Source: Soonwooa sp032062245 (GTDB lineage: Bacteria; Bacteroidota; Bacteroidia; Flavobacteriales; Weeksellaceae). Taken from it: a stretch of DNA of 64,000 nucleotides. The DNA lies in the NCBI RefSeq assembly GCF_032062245.1, contig NZ_DAMBQF010000003.1:128713-192712 (forward strand). Direction: 5' to 3'. The translations under genes were made by a program, and so were the position numbers. The notes beneath the pieces are model-generated. The model was not told the origin of the DNA. It saw only the letters and a program-made list of their open reading frames with translations, and ran no database searches. How positions within the stretch are numbered: the first letter of the stretch is position 1; every line of letters starts with the position of its first letter. Below, in pieces: positions 52,636 through 61,571 of the stretch.

Positions 52636-53760
52636 ATGGAGGAAACACGCAAATCTGCAGAAGAATTTCTAGATCTCATTAAAAAATCTCGCCGTGGAAA
52701 ATTCAAAATCTACATCGGGATGAGTGCGGGCGTTGGAAAAACCTACCGTATGCTTCAAGAGGCGCATAGTCTTTTAGCTAACAACATTGATGTCAAAATT
52801 GCCTACATCGAAACTCATAATCGTAAAGAAACCCATGCATTACTCGAAGGTCTTCCGATGATTGCGCGTCGCAAATTATTCTATAAAGGCAAAGAGTTGG
52901 AAGAGTTGGATGTTGCAATGGTAATCAATATGCATCCCGAAGTGGTTATTGTTGATGAGTTGGCGCATACCAATATCGAAGGTAGCAAAAACGAAAAACG
53001 CTGGCAAGATGTGATGGATATTTTGGATGCTGGTATTAATGTGATAAGTGCGGTTAATATTCAACACATCGAAAGTCTTAATGAAGAAGTTCGGCAGATT
53101 ACAAGTGTAGAGGTTAAAGAAAGGATTCCTGATAGTGTTTTAGCGCAGGCTAATGAGGTTGTTAATATTGATTTAACTGCCGAAGAGTTGATTAGTCGAT
53201 TGACTCAGGGCAAGATTTATGATCAAACCAAAATTCAGTCTGCGTTAACTAACTTTTTTAAATCCGAACATATTCTGCAACTTCGTGAATTAGCGCTGAA
53301 GGAAGTCGCATCGCAAGTACAAAGAAAAGTTGAAACCGAAGTTGTATTATCAAAAAACACGAAGAAAGAAAAATTTTTGGCTTGTATAAGTTCCAACGAA
53401 AAAACTGCGAAAAATGTTATCAGAAAAACCGCTCGTTTAGCAAATTATTATAACAGCAAATGGTTTGTATTCTATGTGCAAATTCCGAAAGAAAGTGCTG
53501 ACAAAATAGCTTTAGACAAGCAACGACATTTAATTAATAATTTTAAATTAGCAACAGAATTGGGCGCCGAAATTATAAAAGTGGAGGCTTCTAATGTAAC
53601 CAAAAGTATTATCGAACAATGTGACCAGCGCAAGATTACAAATGTATGCATTGGGAAACCAAGGCTTAAACTTTGGAAAATCGTGTTGGCAACCGATACT
53701 TTTAATACTCTTCTTAACCGTTTAGAAAAAGAAAAAATAGACTTGGTAATTCTTAGCTAA
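52636..53760 (+). CDS. kdpD: KdpD N-terminal sensor domain, stand-alone (no kinase)
   Basis: A 374-residue protein with the KdpD domain (Walker A GMSAGVGKTY, residues about 28-37; Walker B VVIVDELAHTN) and a C-terminal universal-stress-protein domain (about 250-374). It ends before the transmembrane and histidine-kinase parts of classical KdpD. It should be cytoplasmic and sense potassium or a nucleotide such as c-di-AMP, as the KdpD USP domain does in other bacteria. The next gene encodes a separate kinase, so the sensor seems to be split in two. Confidence 0.93.
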   Translation: MEETRKSAEEFLDLIKKSRRGKFKIYIGMSAGVGKTYRMLQEAHSLLANNIDVKIAYIETHNRKETHALLEGLPMIARRKLFYKGKELEELDVAMVINMHPEVVIVDELAHTNIEGSKNEKRWQDVMDILDAGINVISAVNIQHIESLNEEVRQITSVEVKERIPDSVLAQANEVVNIDLTAEELISRLTQGKIYDQTKIQSALTNFFKSEHILQLRELALKEVASQVQRKVETEVVLSKNTKKEKFLACISSNEKTAKNVIRKTARLANYYNSKWFVFYVQIPKESADKIALDKQRHLINNFKLATELGAEIIKVEASNVTKSIIEQCDQRKITNVCIGKPRLKLWKIVLATDTFNTLLNRLEKEKIDLVILS

Positions 53761-53784
53761 TATACCACAGAAACGCAATTTGAG

Positions 53785-55503
53785 ATGAAAATAAAAACAA
53801 AATTAACCTTTGGTGTAGGTTTCCTTTTTTTGATGATTATTGTTCTTTCTGTCGTTAGTGGATGGTACATCAATCAGCTAAAACGCGACACCAATAATAT
53901 ATTGATGGCCAATTACAATACCTTGTTGTATTCTCGTAATATGTTGCTGACTTTGGAAGATGTTAAGTCCGACCCAATGGCAATTTCGACCTTTCAAAAA
54001 CACCTCCAGAAACAACAAAAAAATGTAACAGAACTTGGCGAAAAAGAAGCTACCGAAAATGTTGCTAACCATTTTGAATTATTAAAAAAAGAGCCAGAAA
54101 ATCAGCAGATTATTTCCTCGATTAGGAAAGATATTGCCGAACTAATGCGGCTTAACATGGAAGCTATCGAACATAAAAGTAGCATCGCAGACACAACGGC
54201 GCACAATGCAATTACAGTCGTGTCGGTGGTTGGGACTTTGTGTTTTCTTTTAGCATTTATTTTATTAATTAATTTACCAGCTAATATTGCAAATCCAATC
54301 CAAGAATTGTCGAACAGTATTAAGCAAATTGCAAATCAAAATTACAAAGAACGTGTCCATTTTGAGAGTCATAGCGAATTTGGAGAATTAGCAAGATCTT
54401 TTAACATTATGGCAGAAAAAATTCAAGCTTATTCTGAAAGTAAACTCGATCGTATCATTAAAGGAAAACGTCGTATAGAAACACTTATCGACAATATGCA
54501 CGATCCTGTCATCGGAATTGATGAACATAAAATCGTCCTTTTTGTAAATGATGAAGCCTTAAAAATTTCGGGTTTAAAAAAAGAACAGCTTGTCGGAAAA
54601 CAAATTCAGGATGTCGCTATTAATAACGATTTAATTCGTGAAATGATTAAAGAAATTATTGCTGGGACGCCGATTAATCCTAATGAAGAGCCGATGAAAA
54701 TCTATGCAGATGCTAAAGAAAGCTATTTTGAAAAAGAAGTTATCGACATCAACATTATATCAACGGGGGAAAGCGATTCGCAGTTTATCGGACAAGTAAT
54801 AATGTTAAAAAATATTACACCTTTCAAAGAATTAGATTTGGCTAAAACCAACTTTATGGGTACGGTTTCGCATGAGTTCAAAACGCCAATTTCTTCCATT
54901 AAAATGGGATTACAACTTTTAGAAAATAATAGGATTGGCAAATTAAATTCTGAACAAAAAAATCTTGTTGACGGCATCAAAGAAGATACCGAACGTTTAT
55001 TAAAAATTACATCCGAGTTGCTTAACATTACGCAAGTCGAAAGTGGTGTAATGCAACTGAATATCAAAAAATCCAGCGTTGCAGAAATTGTTGATTATGC
55101 GGTGATGGCAAATAAAGCGGCTGCCGAACAAAAGCAAATCGATATCCAAGTTAAGCTTTCCGATGATGCAGACTTTGTAACAGCAGACAGCGAAAAAACC
55201 TCGTGGGTTCTTAATAATCTTTTATCAAATGCGATACGTTACTCGCATGAAAATTCGAAAGTGACGGTTGAAGTGTATCCTGAAAATGATAAAATTTTGT
55301 TTGTTGTTAAAGATCAAGGTCGCGGCATCGAAAAGGAATATCAAGAGAAAATCTTCGATAGATATTTCCGAATCCCAGGAACTCGAAAAGAAGGAACAGG
55401 ACTTGGCTTAAGCATCAGCAAAGAGTTTATAGAAGCACAAGGCGGAAAAATCTTCGTAGAAAGCGAAATAGGTGAGGGTAGTCGCTTTGGATTTATTATA
55501 TAA
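53785..55503 (+). CDS. Membrane sensor histidine kinase with HAMP and PAS domains
   Basis: A 572-residue kinase: two membrane helices (about 8-30 and 140-165) round a periplasmic domain, then HAMP, PAS (about 225-340), HisKA with phospho-His H363 in GTVSHEFKTPISS, and an ATPase with NNLLSNAIRYS and DQGRGIEKE. It lies 24 bases after kdpD and probably provides the kinase activity missing from it. The partner is presumably the NtrC-type regulator at 44974, since no other regulator is encoded here. Confidence 0.93.
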   Translation: MKIKTKLTFGVGFLFLMIIVLSVVSGWYINQLKRDTNNILMANYNTLLYSRNMLLTLEDVKSDPMAISTFQKHLQKQQKNVTELGEKEATENVANHFELLKKEPENQQIISSIRKDIAELMRLNMEAIEHKSSIADTTAHNAITVVSVVGTLCFLLAFILLINLPANIANPIQELSNSIKQIANQNYKERVHFESHSEFGELARSFNIMAEKIQAYSESKLDRIIKGKRRIETLIDNMHDPVIGIDEHKIVLFVNDEALKISGLKKEQLVGKQIQDVAINNDLIREMIKEIIAGTPINPNEEPMKIYADAKESYFEKEVIDINIISTGESDSQFIGQVIMLKNITPFKELDLAKTNFMGTVSHEFKTPISSIKMGLQLLENNRIGKLNSEQKNLVDGIKEDTERLLKITSELLNITQVESGVMQLNIKKSSVAEIVDYAVMANKAAAEQKQIDIQVKLSDDADFVTADSEKTSWVLNNLLSNAIRYSHENSKVTVEVYPENDKILFVVKDQGRGIEKEYQEKIFDRYFRIPGTRKEGTGLGLSISKEFIEAQGGKIFVESEIGEGSRFGFII

Positions 55504-55701
55504 ATTATTAAAATAATCCTATCTCAACAAATAATAATTTATAATATGGTGTAGCAATGATGTTTAGATAAGCAAAGATTAATGAGATCGTGACTTAGTT
55601 TTTCATTTACAAGTAAAAGGAATGTGTTGTATGATCTGTTAATAAAAGAAATAGAATTTAAATAATTTAGAAAATAATTTGGTCAGTATATAAAAGCTTT
55701 A

Positions 55702-55709
55702 TATATTTG
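55702..55709 (+). promoter_or_regulatory. Promoter -7 box of tRNA-Ser copy 2
   Basis: TATATTTG, identical in sequence and spacing to that of copy 1. Confidence 0.75.
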
Positions 55710-55742
55710 CACCACTCAAAACAACGATATAATTATTGTTTT

Positions 55743-55827
55743 GGAGAGATGGCAGAGTGGTCGATTGCGGTAGTCTTGAAAACTATTGACTGTAACAGGT
55801 CCGGGGGTTCGAATCCCTCTCTCTCCG
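55743..55827 (+). tRNA. tRNA-Ser(UGA), copy 2
   Basis: Identical in all 85 bases to the gene at 44518-44602, again with anticodon TGA and no CCA. About 70 bases upstream are almost the same too. Confidence 0.97.
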
Positions 55828-55833
55828 CACATG

Positions 55834-55860
55834 AAATCCTAAACATAATGTTTAGGATTT
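55834..55860 (+). terminator. Terminator of tRNA-Ser copy 2
   Basis: AAATCCTAAACAT (55834-55846) pairs with ATGTTTAGGATTT (55848-55860), then T. Sequence is unrelated to the copy 1 terminator. Confidence 0.8.
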
Positions 55861-55919
55861 TTTTATACAGTTCATCTACGTAATATTACAATATTAGATT
55901 AAACAAAAGCCGATCTAAA

Positions 55920-56400
55920 AGTCAAAGAAATCTTATTAACATTAGACGATATTGGTTCAGTTAGAAAACAGGACAATGATTCTTGAGCATTTTCATGTTA
56001 CATAAATTGAACGAATTACAAAAAATCTCTATTATAGGGAAAAATTTCGATACGAAAAAGCGAAAAATTTCCAATTAGAGATCGCAAACTATTTCAATCA
56101 TCGCTTGGAATCTACTAAATTGTTGAACATCTTCAACTTTCTGAGGATACGCTGGAAACCGAATTAGAGTCTTAAGTCAAAACAATTGAAAAGTACGATT
56201 AAGAATTTAATGATGAAATCCTTATGCTATAAAATAAACAAACAGCTTGCTTGGCTTCTAGTGCAGAAGGATTTCTGCTGAAGAGCAAAGAGTAAAATTA
56301 GGAATATCGTCAATCAGCGTTTTGTACTCGAAATTTCAGTTGTTCTTAGTCTAAAATTAAAAGAATATGATAGCTTTAATAAAGAAATACTAAGGAAATA
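55920..56400 (+). pseudogene. Decayed reading frame of unknown family
   Basis: Fragments of protein-like sequence are spread over several frames of one strand with stop codons between. IERITKNLYYREKFRYEKAK and NFQLEIANYFNHRL run from 56006, then after a frameshift EHLQLSEDTLETELES to about 56175, then after more stops NQRFVLEISVVLSLKLKEYD to about 56400. Coding-like composition but no open frame. It lies where a LexA/S24-type regulator often precedes dinB-dnaE2 in related genomes, but I cannot say that this was one. Confidence 0.4.
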
Positions 56401-56578
56401 ATTTACGACTTCAAAGCTTTAAAAATTGTTATTTGATATTAACCTACTCCGGAAAACTAACTATTTTTTTTGACAACTAAAGGTTTTATATAAAATTAAA
56501 ATTGTTATAATTTGTATCAATAAATATGTTGTTTTTTGATATAAAACATACTAATTTTGAAATTCAAATTTCAACTTA
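56401..56578 (+). other. AT-rich intergenic region before dinB
   Basis: No gene or clear promoter box. AT-rich, contains several short repeats of TTGTTATAA type. Confidence 0.4.
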
Positions 56579-57733
56579 ATGATGGATCGTGCAATTGTAC
56601 ATATGGATTTGGATACTTTTTTTGTGTCATGCGAGAGACGGAACAATTCTGAACTTAATGGTATCCCTTTGATAATCGGTGGTGGCGATCGTGGTGTTGT
56701 GGCGTCTTGCTCTTATGAAGCGCGTAGATTTGGCGTTCGTTCTGCAATGCCCATTCGTATGGCGATGAAACTTTGTCCTGATGCAAAAATCATCCGTGGC
56801 GATCACGAATTGTACTCTAATTTATCACATCTCGTGACCGAAATTATCCAAGAAAAAGTTCCCGTGATGGAGAAAGCGAGTATTGATGAATTTTACCTCG
56901 ATTTATCTGGAATGGACAAGTTTTTTGGGTGCTATCAATGGACGACAGAAATTGCAGAAGCGGTTAAAAAAGAAGCTGGTTTGCCCATCAGTTTTGCATT
57001 ATCTACAAACAAAACCGTTTCTAAAATCGGAACTGGAGAAGCTAAACCTCTAGGAAAATTAGAAATCAAAGAGGCGTTAATAAAACCTTTTCTAAACCCT
57101 TTATCCATCAAGAAAATTCCGATGGTTGGGAATGTTACGTTTCAATTGTTATCAAGAATTGGAATTCGAACGATACAAACTTTGTCGGAAATGCCTGTTC
57201 ATGTGCTTCAACAGATGATTGGTAAAAACGGCACCGAACTTTGGAAAAAAGCCAACGGAATTGATGAAAATCCCGTCATTCCTTATTCTGAAAGGAAGTC
57301 GATTTCCACAGAACGAACATTCACCAACGATACCATGGATATTGTCGCTTTAAAAGGCTTGATTGCAGGAATGGCAGAACAATTAGCATATCAACTTCGG
57401 CAAGAAAAATGGCTGACTTCTACTGTGACTTTAAAGATTCGCTATGCCAATTTCGATACCGAAACCAAGCAATGCAGAGTCGCTTATACGGCTGTAGATC
57501 ATACTTTGTCACGAGTTGCGCTGGATCTTTTCGAGAAGTTATATACCCGAAGAATGCGTTTGCGATTGGTCGGACTTCGGTTTACGAATCTTGTTCACGG
57601 TCAACATCAAATGGATTTATTTGAAGATACCGAAGAGTTAATCAACCTCTATCAAAGCATGGATTATCTCAAAAATAGGTTTGGCTCCAATGCGGTCGGT
57701 CGCGCAGCGGGTTTTAATGTGTTGAAAGTATAG
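56579..57733 (+). CDS. dinB: DNA polymerase IV (Y family)
   Basis: Translesion polymerase of 384 residues. The metal-binding motif MDLDTFFVSCERR (D10 and D12 region) and ASIDEFYLDLSGM (palm) are intact, with the thumb/helix-hairpin-helix (IKKIPMVGNVTFQLLSRIGI) and a C-terminal little finger. A beta-clamp-binding-like peptide (HQMDLFEDTE) is near the end. It precedes the dnaE-like gene; this pair forms the inducible mutagenesis cassette in many bacteria. Start at 56579; ATG at 56582 is also possible. Confidence 0.95.
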   Translation: MMDRAIVHMDLDTFFVSCERRNNSELNGIPLIIGGGDRGVVASCSYEARRFGVRSAMPIRMAMKLCPDAKIIRGDHELYSNLSHLVTEIIQEKVPVMEKASIDEFYLDLSGMDKFFGCYQWTTEIAEAVKKEAGLPISFALSTNKTVSKIGTGEAKPLGKLEIKEALIKPFLNPLSIKKIPMVGNVTFQLLSRIGIRTIQTLSEMPVHVLQQMIGKNGTELWKKANGIDENPVIPYSERKSISTERTFTNDTMDIVALKGLIAGMAEQLAYQLRQEKWLTSTVTLKIRYANFDTETKQCRVAYTAVDHTLSRVALDLFEKLYTRRMRLRLVGLRFTNLVHGQHQMDLFEDTEELINLYQSMDYLKNRFGSNAVGRAAGFNVLKV

Positions 57734-57807
57734 AATTTTAATGTTTTCGGGTTTCAAGTTTAATGTTTTACGTCCCGAATTTTAAATTTCAAATTTCAAA
57801 TCCTCCC

Positions 57808-60800
57808 ATGTTCATCAACTGTCATTCATATCACAGCCTGCGTTACGGCACTTTATCCATCGATGATTTGGTGGAGCAAGCCGACTATTTTGGCTTGAAA
57901 AAATTGGTGTTGACGGATATTAATACCGTGACTGGAATTTACGATTTCAAGAAAAAATGTGAAGAAAAAGGCATTAAACCTATTGTTGGAGTAGAAATAA
58001 GAAAAAATAATGAGTTGTTGTACATCTGCATTGCAAAGGAGTTTTCAGGGATTGGTGAAATCAATAAAATGTTGACGGATTATAATTGTCACGGCATTGA
58101 TTTACCAAAACAAAATCCAAATTTCAAGCAGGTTTTTGTAGTTTATCCTTTAGAAAATATCCCCGAAAAACTTTTAGAAAACGAGTTTATCGGTATTCGA
58201 GAAGAGGAACTTAATTTTTTAATCCGCCCTGAATTAAAGGATTTACAATACAAAATGCTCGTTTGGCAGCCTGTGACGGTGAGTTCGCAAAAAGAATTCA
58301 ATCTTCATAAGATTTTGCGAGCGATTGAACTCAATACATTAATTTCAAAACTCAATGATAAGGATTGTTGTAAGTCAAATGAGCGTTTCAAAACTTTATC
58401 ACAGTTAAAAGATGATTTTAAATTTCATCCTCAATTAATAGAAAATACCGAAAATTTATTGAAACAATGCAGTTTCGAGTTTGATTTTAATGAAGTTAAG
58501 AACAAAAAAAGTTTCACCAATTCAAAAGAAGAAGATGTAGAACTTCTCAAAAAGCTAGCTTATTCTGGTCTGGAAAAACGTTATGGATTGAACCATGAAG
58601 TCGCCAAAAAAAGAGTGGAAAAAGAACTGAAAGTTATTGATGAACTTAATTTTTGCGCATATTTTCTCATCACTTGGGATATTGTTCAGTACAGCAATAG
58701 AATGGGTTTTATGCATGTTGGACGCGGAAGTGGTGCCAATTCTATTGTCAGTTATTGTTTGGGAATCACGGATATTTGTCCACTCGAATTGGATTTGTAT
58801 TTCGAACGTTTTTTAAATTTAAACCGAAAATCTCCGCCCGATTTCGATATCGATTGGAGTTGGCAAGATCGGGATACGATTTTAGAATATATTTTTAATC
58901 GCTATGGTCGCGATCACGTTGCTTTTTGCGGAACGAATGTAGAGTTTAAATACCGTTCGATTTTTCGGGAAGTGGGGAAAGTATTTGGTTTGCCTAAAGA
59001 AGAACTCGATGCATTGGCAAAAAATCCGATGGCTACGCATGATAAGAATGATGTAGTGAAGATGGTTCATAAATACGGATTATTGCTGGAAAAGTTCCCA
59101 AATCAGCGAAGTATGCATGCTTGTGGAATTTTGATTTCCGAGGAGCCAATTACGAATTTTACCGCTTTGGAAATGCCGCCGAAAGGTTTTCCGATTGTTC
59201 AGTTTGATATGAATGTTGCCGAAGAAATTAAGTTGGAAAAACTCGATATTTTGTCGCAACGTGGCTTGGGAACGATTAATGACACGGTGAAACTCATTAA
59301 AGAAACCCGCGGAATCGACGTCGATATTCGCGACACGACTTTGTCTAAAGATGAAGTAAAAACCAACGAATATTTGCAGATTGGAAAAACCATTGGCTGT
59401 TTTTACATCGAATCTCCTGCTATGCGTGGTTTGCTTCGCCGTTTGAAATGTAATAATTACAAGGTTTTGGTTGCGGCTTCGTCGATTATTCGTCCTGGTG
59501 TGGCGCAAAGTGGCATGATGCGCGAATATATTTTCCGCCATAATAATCCCGATCAGTTCGAGTTTTTTCATCCCGAATTCGAAAAACATTTAAAAGAAAC
59601 CTACGGAATCATGGTCTATCAGGAAGATGTGATTAAAATTGCACAGTATTTTGGAGGTTTAACTTTGGCGGACGGCGATATTTTGCGAAGAGCGATGAGT
59701 GGCAAAAGTCGTTCTATCCAAAAACTTCAAGAAGTTAAAAACAATTTTTTCAAATCTTGTAAAGAAAAAGGACATTCCGAAAAACTGACTGCAGAAGCGT
59801 ATAGACAGATAGAATCTTTTGCGGGATATTCGTTTTGCAAGGCGCATTCCGCGTCGTATGCTGTGGAAAGCTATCAAAGTTTGTATCTCAAAGTTTATTA
59901 TCCGCTGGAATTTATGGTGTCGGTGATTAACAATCAAGGTGGCTTTTATCGTACCGAAGTTTATGTTCACGAAGCCAAAATGTCGGGAGGAATCATCCGA
60001 AATCCTTGTGTTAATACGAGTTGTTTTCAAACGGTTTTAAAAGGAAAAGAAATTTATTTGGGTTTTATGCTTTTGGATGGTTTAGAATCTAAAATCGCTC
60101 ACGGAATTGCCGAAGAACGTAGTAAAAATGGAGATTTTAAATCTTTACACGATTTTATTCGCAGAATTCCCGTTGGTTTGGAAACGATACAAATTCTCAT
60201 TTTTATTGATGCTTTTAGGTTTACAGGAAAACAAAAAAATGAATTGCTCGTTGAAGCGAGATTACTTTTAGTCAATTTTAAACCAGAAAATAGAGGTTTG
60301 ATGTTGATTGAAGAAGCAATCCAAGAATATCGGCTTCCACAACTGAAAAGAGAGCCTTTTGAAGATGCTTTTGATGAATTCGAATTGATTGGTTTTACCG
60401 TTTCTTGCACGCCTTTTGACTTGTTGCAAACCAAATTTCGAGGTGATGTTTTTGTAAAAGATTTACTTCAAAATCATAAAAAACAAGTGCGAATGTTGGC
60501 GTATCTTATTTCGCGAAAACACGTTCCAACAAAGAAAGGAACGATGTATTTCGGAACTTGGATTGACGTAAATGGTGATTATTTTGACACCGCACATTTT
60601 CCTGATAGTTTAAAAGAATATGATTTTCAGGGTGGCGGTTGTTATTTGCTTCTGGGAACTGTAGAAGTCGATTTTCATTTTCCGACGATTACAATTCATA
60701 AAATGGCAAAAATGCCGATGATTCCGGATCCGCGCTATCATTCCACAGAAGAAAAGCGCTTTGAAGTTATGCAAAAGCTAAAAGAAGACATCAGCATGAC

Positions 60801-60858
60801 ACACCGAAAACCATACCCACAAGAGCACGAAATTGGCTTGCCAAGGAGGATGGGGTGA
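57808..60858 (+). CDS. dnaE2: Error-prone DNA polymerase III alpha-type subunit (DnaE2-like)
   Basis: A 1016-residue C-family polymerase. It has an N-terminal PHP domain (NCHSYHSLRYGTLSIDDLV), the catalytic palm with the acidic DFDIDW, then the fingers, the GYSFCKAHSASYAVESYQS helix-hairpin-helix region and a C-terminal OB-like part. It is shorter than replicative DnaE, and its pairing with dinB suggests translesion synthesis. It is one of two dnaE genes expected in such genomes. ATG at 57808 is chosen; the upstream frame is AT repeat. Confidence 0.9.
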   Translation: MFINCHSYHSLRYGTLSIDDLVEQADYFGLKKLVLTDINTVTGIYDFKKKCEEKGIKPIVGVEIRKNNELLYICIAKEFSGIGEINKMLTDYNCHGIDLPKQNPNFKQVFVVYPLENIPEKLLENEFIGIREEELNFLIRPELKDLQYKMLVWQPVTVSSQKEFNLHKILRAIELNTLISKLNDKDCCKSNERFKTLSQLKDDFKFHPQLIENTENLLKQCSFEFDFNEVKNKKSFTNSKEEDVELLKKLAYSGLEKRYGLNHEVAKKRVEKELKVIDELNFCAYFLITWDIVQYSNRMGFMHVGRGSGANSIVSYCLGITDICPLELDLYFERFLNLNRKSPPDFDIDWSWQDRDTILEYIFNRYGRDHVAFCGTNVEFKYRSIFREVGKVFGLPKEELDALAKNPMATHDKNDVVKMVHKYGLLLEKFPNQRSMHACGILISEEPITNFTALEMPPKGFPIVQFDMNVAEEIKLEKLDILSQRGLGTINDTVKLIKETRGIDVDIRDTTLSKDEVKTNEYLQIGKTIGCFYIESPAMRGLLRRLKCNNYKVLVAASSIIRPGVAQSGMMREYIFRHNNPDQFEFFHPEFEKHLKETYGIMVYQEDVIKIAQYFGGLTLADGDILRRAMSGKSRSIQKLQEVKNNFFKSCKEKGHSEKLTAEAYRQIESFAGYSFCKAHSASYAVESYQSLYLKVYYPLEFMVSVINNQGGFYRTEVYVHEAKMSGGIIRNPCVNTSCFQTVLKGKEIYLGFMLLDGLESKIAHGIAEERSKNGDFKSLHDFIRRIPVGLETIQILIFIDAFRFTGKQKNELLVEARLLLVNFKPENRGLMLIEEAIQEYRLPQLKREPFEDAFDEFELIGFTVSCTPFDLLQTKFRGDVFVKDLLQNHKKQVRMLAYLISRKHVPTKKGTMYFGTWIDVNGDYFDTAHFPDSLKEYDFQGGGCYLLLGTVEVDFHFPTITIHKMAKMPMIPDPRYHSTEEKRFEVMQKLKEDISMTHRKPYPQEHEIGLPRRMG

Positions 60859-60860
60859 AA

Positions 60861-61568
60861 TTATTTTATTCCCAACAATTTCAAAAGCTCTTCCTTTTTG
60901 TTGGGCGCAATGCTAATTTGTGTTCCTGTGGTCAATTCAACAAGGTTGCCGTGGATACTTCGTACCGCTTCAAGATTGATGATAAATGATCTTTGAACTC
61001 TAAAAAAAGATTGGAAGACTAAAGCTTCTTCAAGTGATTTTAAAGTCGTCTGAGTAGAGTAGCTTTGATCTTTTAAAACAAATTTAAGATAATCGCCTTG
61101 CGCTTCGATATATACAATTTCGTTTAACAAAATTTTTACCAATTTACCTTCAGTCTTGATGAAAATTCGATCTTCATTAACTTGTTGAATTTCTGAATGT
61201 GATTTCAAATTAATAAAATCTTTGGCTTTATTTACAGCTTTTAAAAATCGATCCATGCGAACAGGTTTCACCAAATAATCAAAAACGCCAACTTCAAAAC
61301 TATCAATTGCAAAATCTCGATACGCCGTAATCATAATAAAAACAGGTGGTTTTTCTAAAGATTTGATAATTTCTAAACCATTAAGCTGCGGCATTTCAAT
61401 GTCACAAAAGACCAAATCCACTTCATTATTTTGCAGAAACCATACAGCGTCTATTGGATGTTGAAAACTCCCAATAATTTCCAAAAAAGGAATTTGCGAA
61501 GCAAGATTTTCAATAACTTCAATTGCTAAAGGCTCATCATCAATAATAATCGTTTTTATCGTCTTCAT
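60861..61568 (-). CDS. LytTR-family response regulator
   Basis: A 235-residue regulator. Receiver with D56 in FCDIEMPQLNG and the LVKPVRMDRF lysine, then a LytTR DNA-binding domain (about 140-235, with IVYIEAQGDYLKFVLKD and FFRVQRSFIINLEAVRSI). Typical of Bacteroidetes two-component pairs with LytS-like kinases; the kinase gene lies 3 bases upstream and is transcribed first. Targets unknown. Confidence 0.94.
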   Translation of the reverse strand: MKTIKTIIIDDEPLAIEVIENLASQIPFLEIIGSFQHPIDAVWFLQNNEVDLVFCDIEMPQLNGLEIIKSLEKPPVFIMITAYRDFAIDSFEVGVFDYLVKPVRMDRFLKAVNKAKDFINLKSHSEIQQVNEDRIFIKTEGKLVKILLNEIVYIEAQGDYLKFVLKDQSYSTQTTLKSLEEALVFQSFFRVQRSFIINLEAVRSIHGNLVELTTGTQISIAPNKKEELLKLLGIK

Positions 61569-61571
61569 AGG

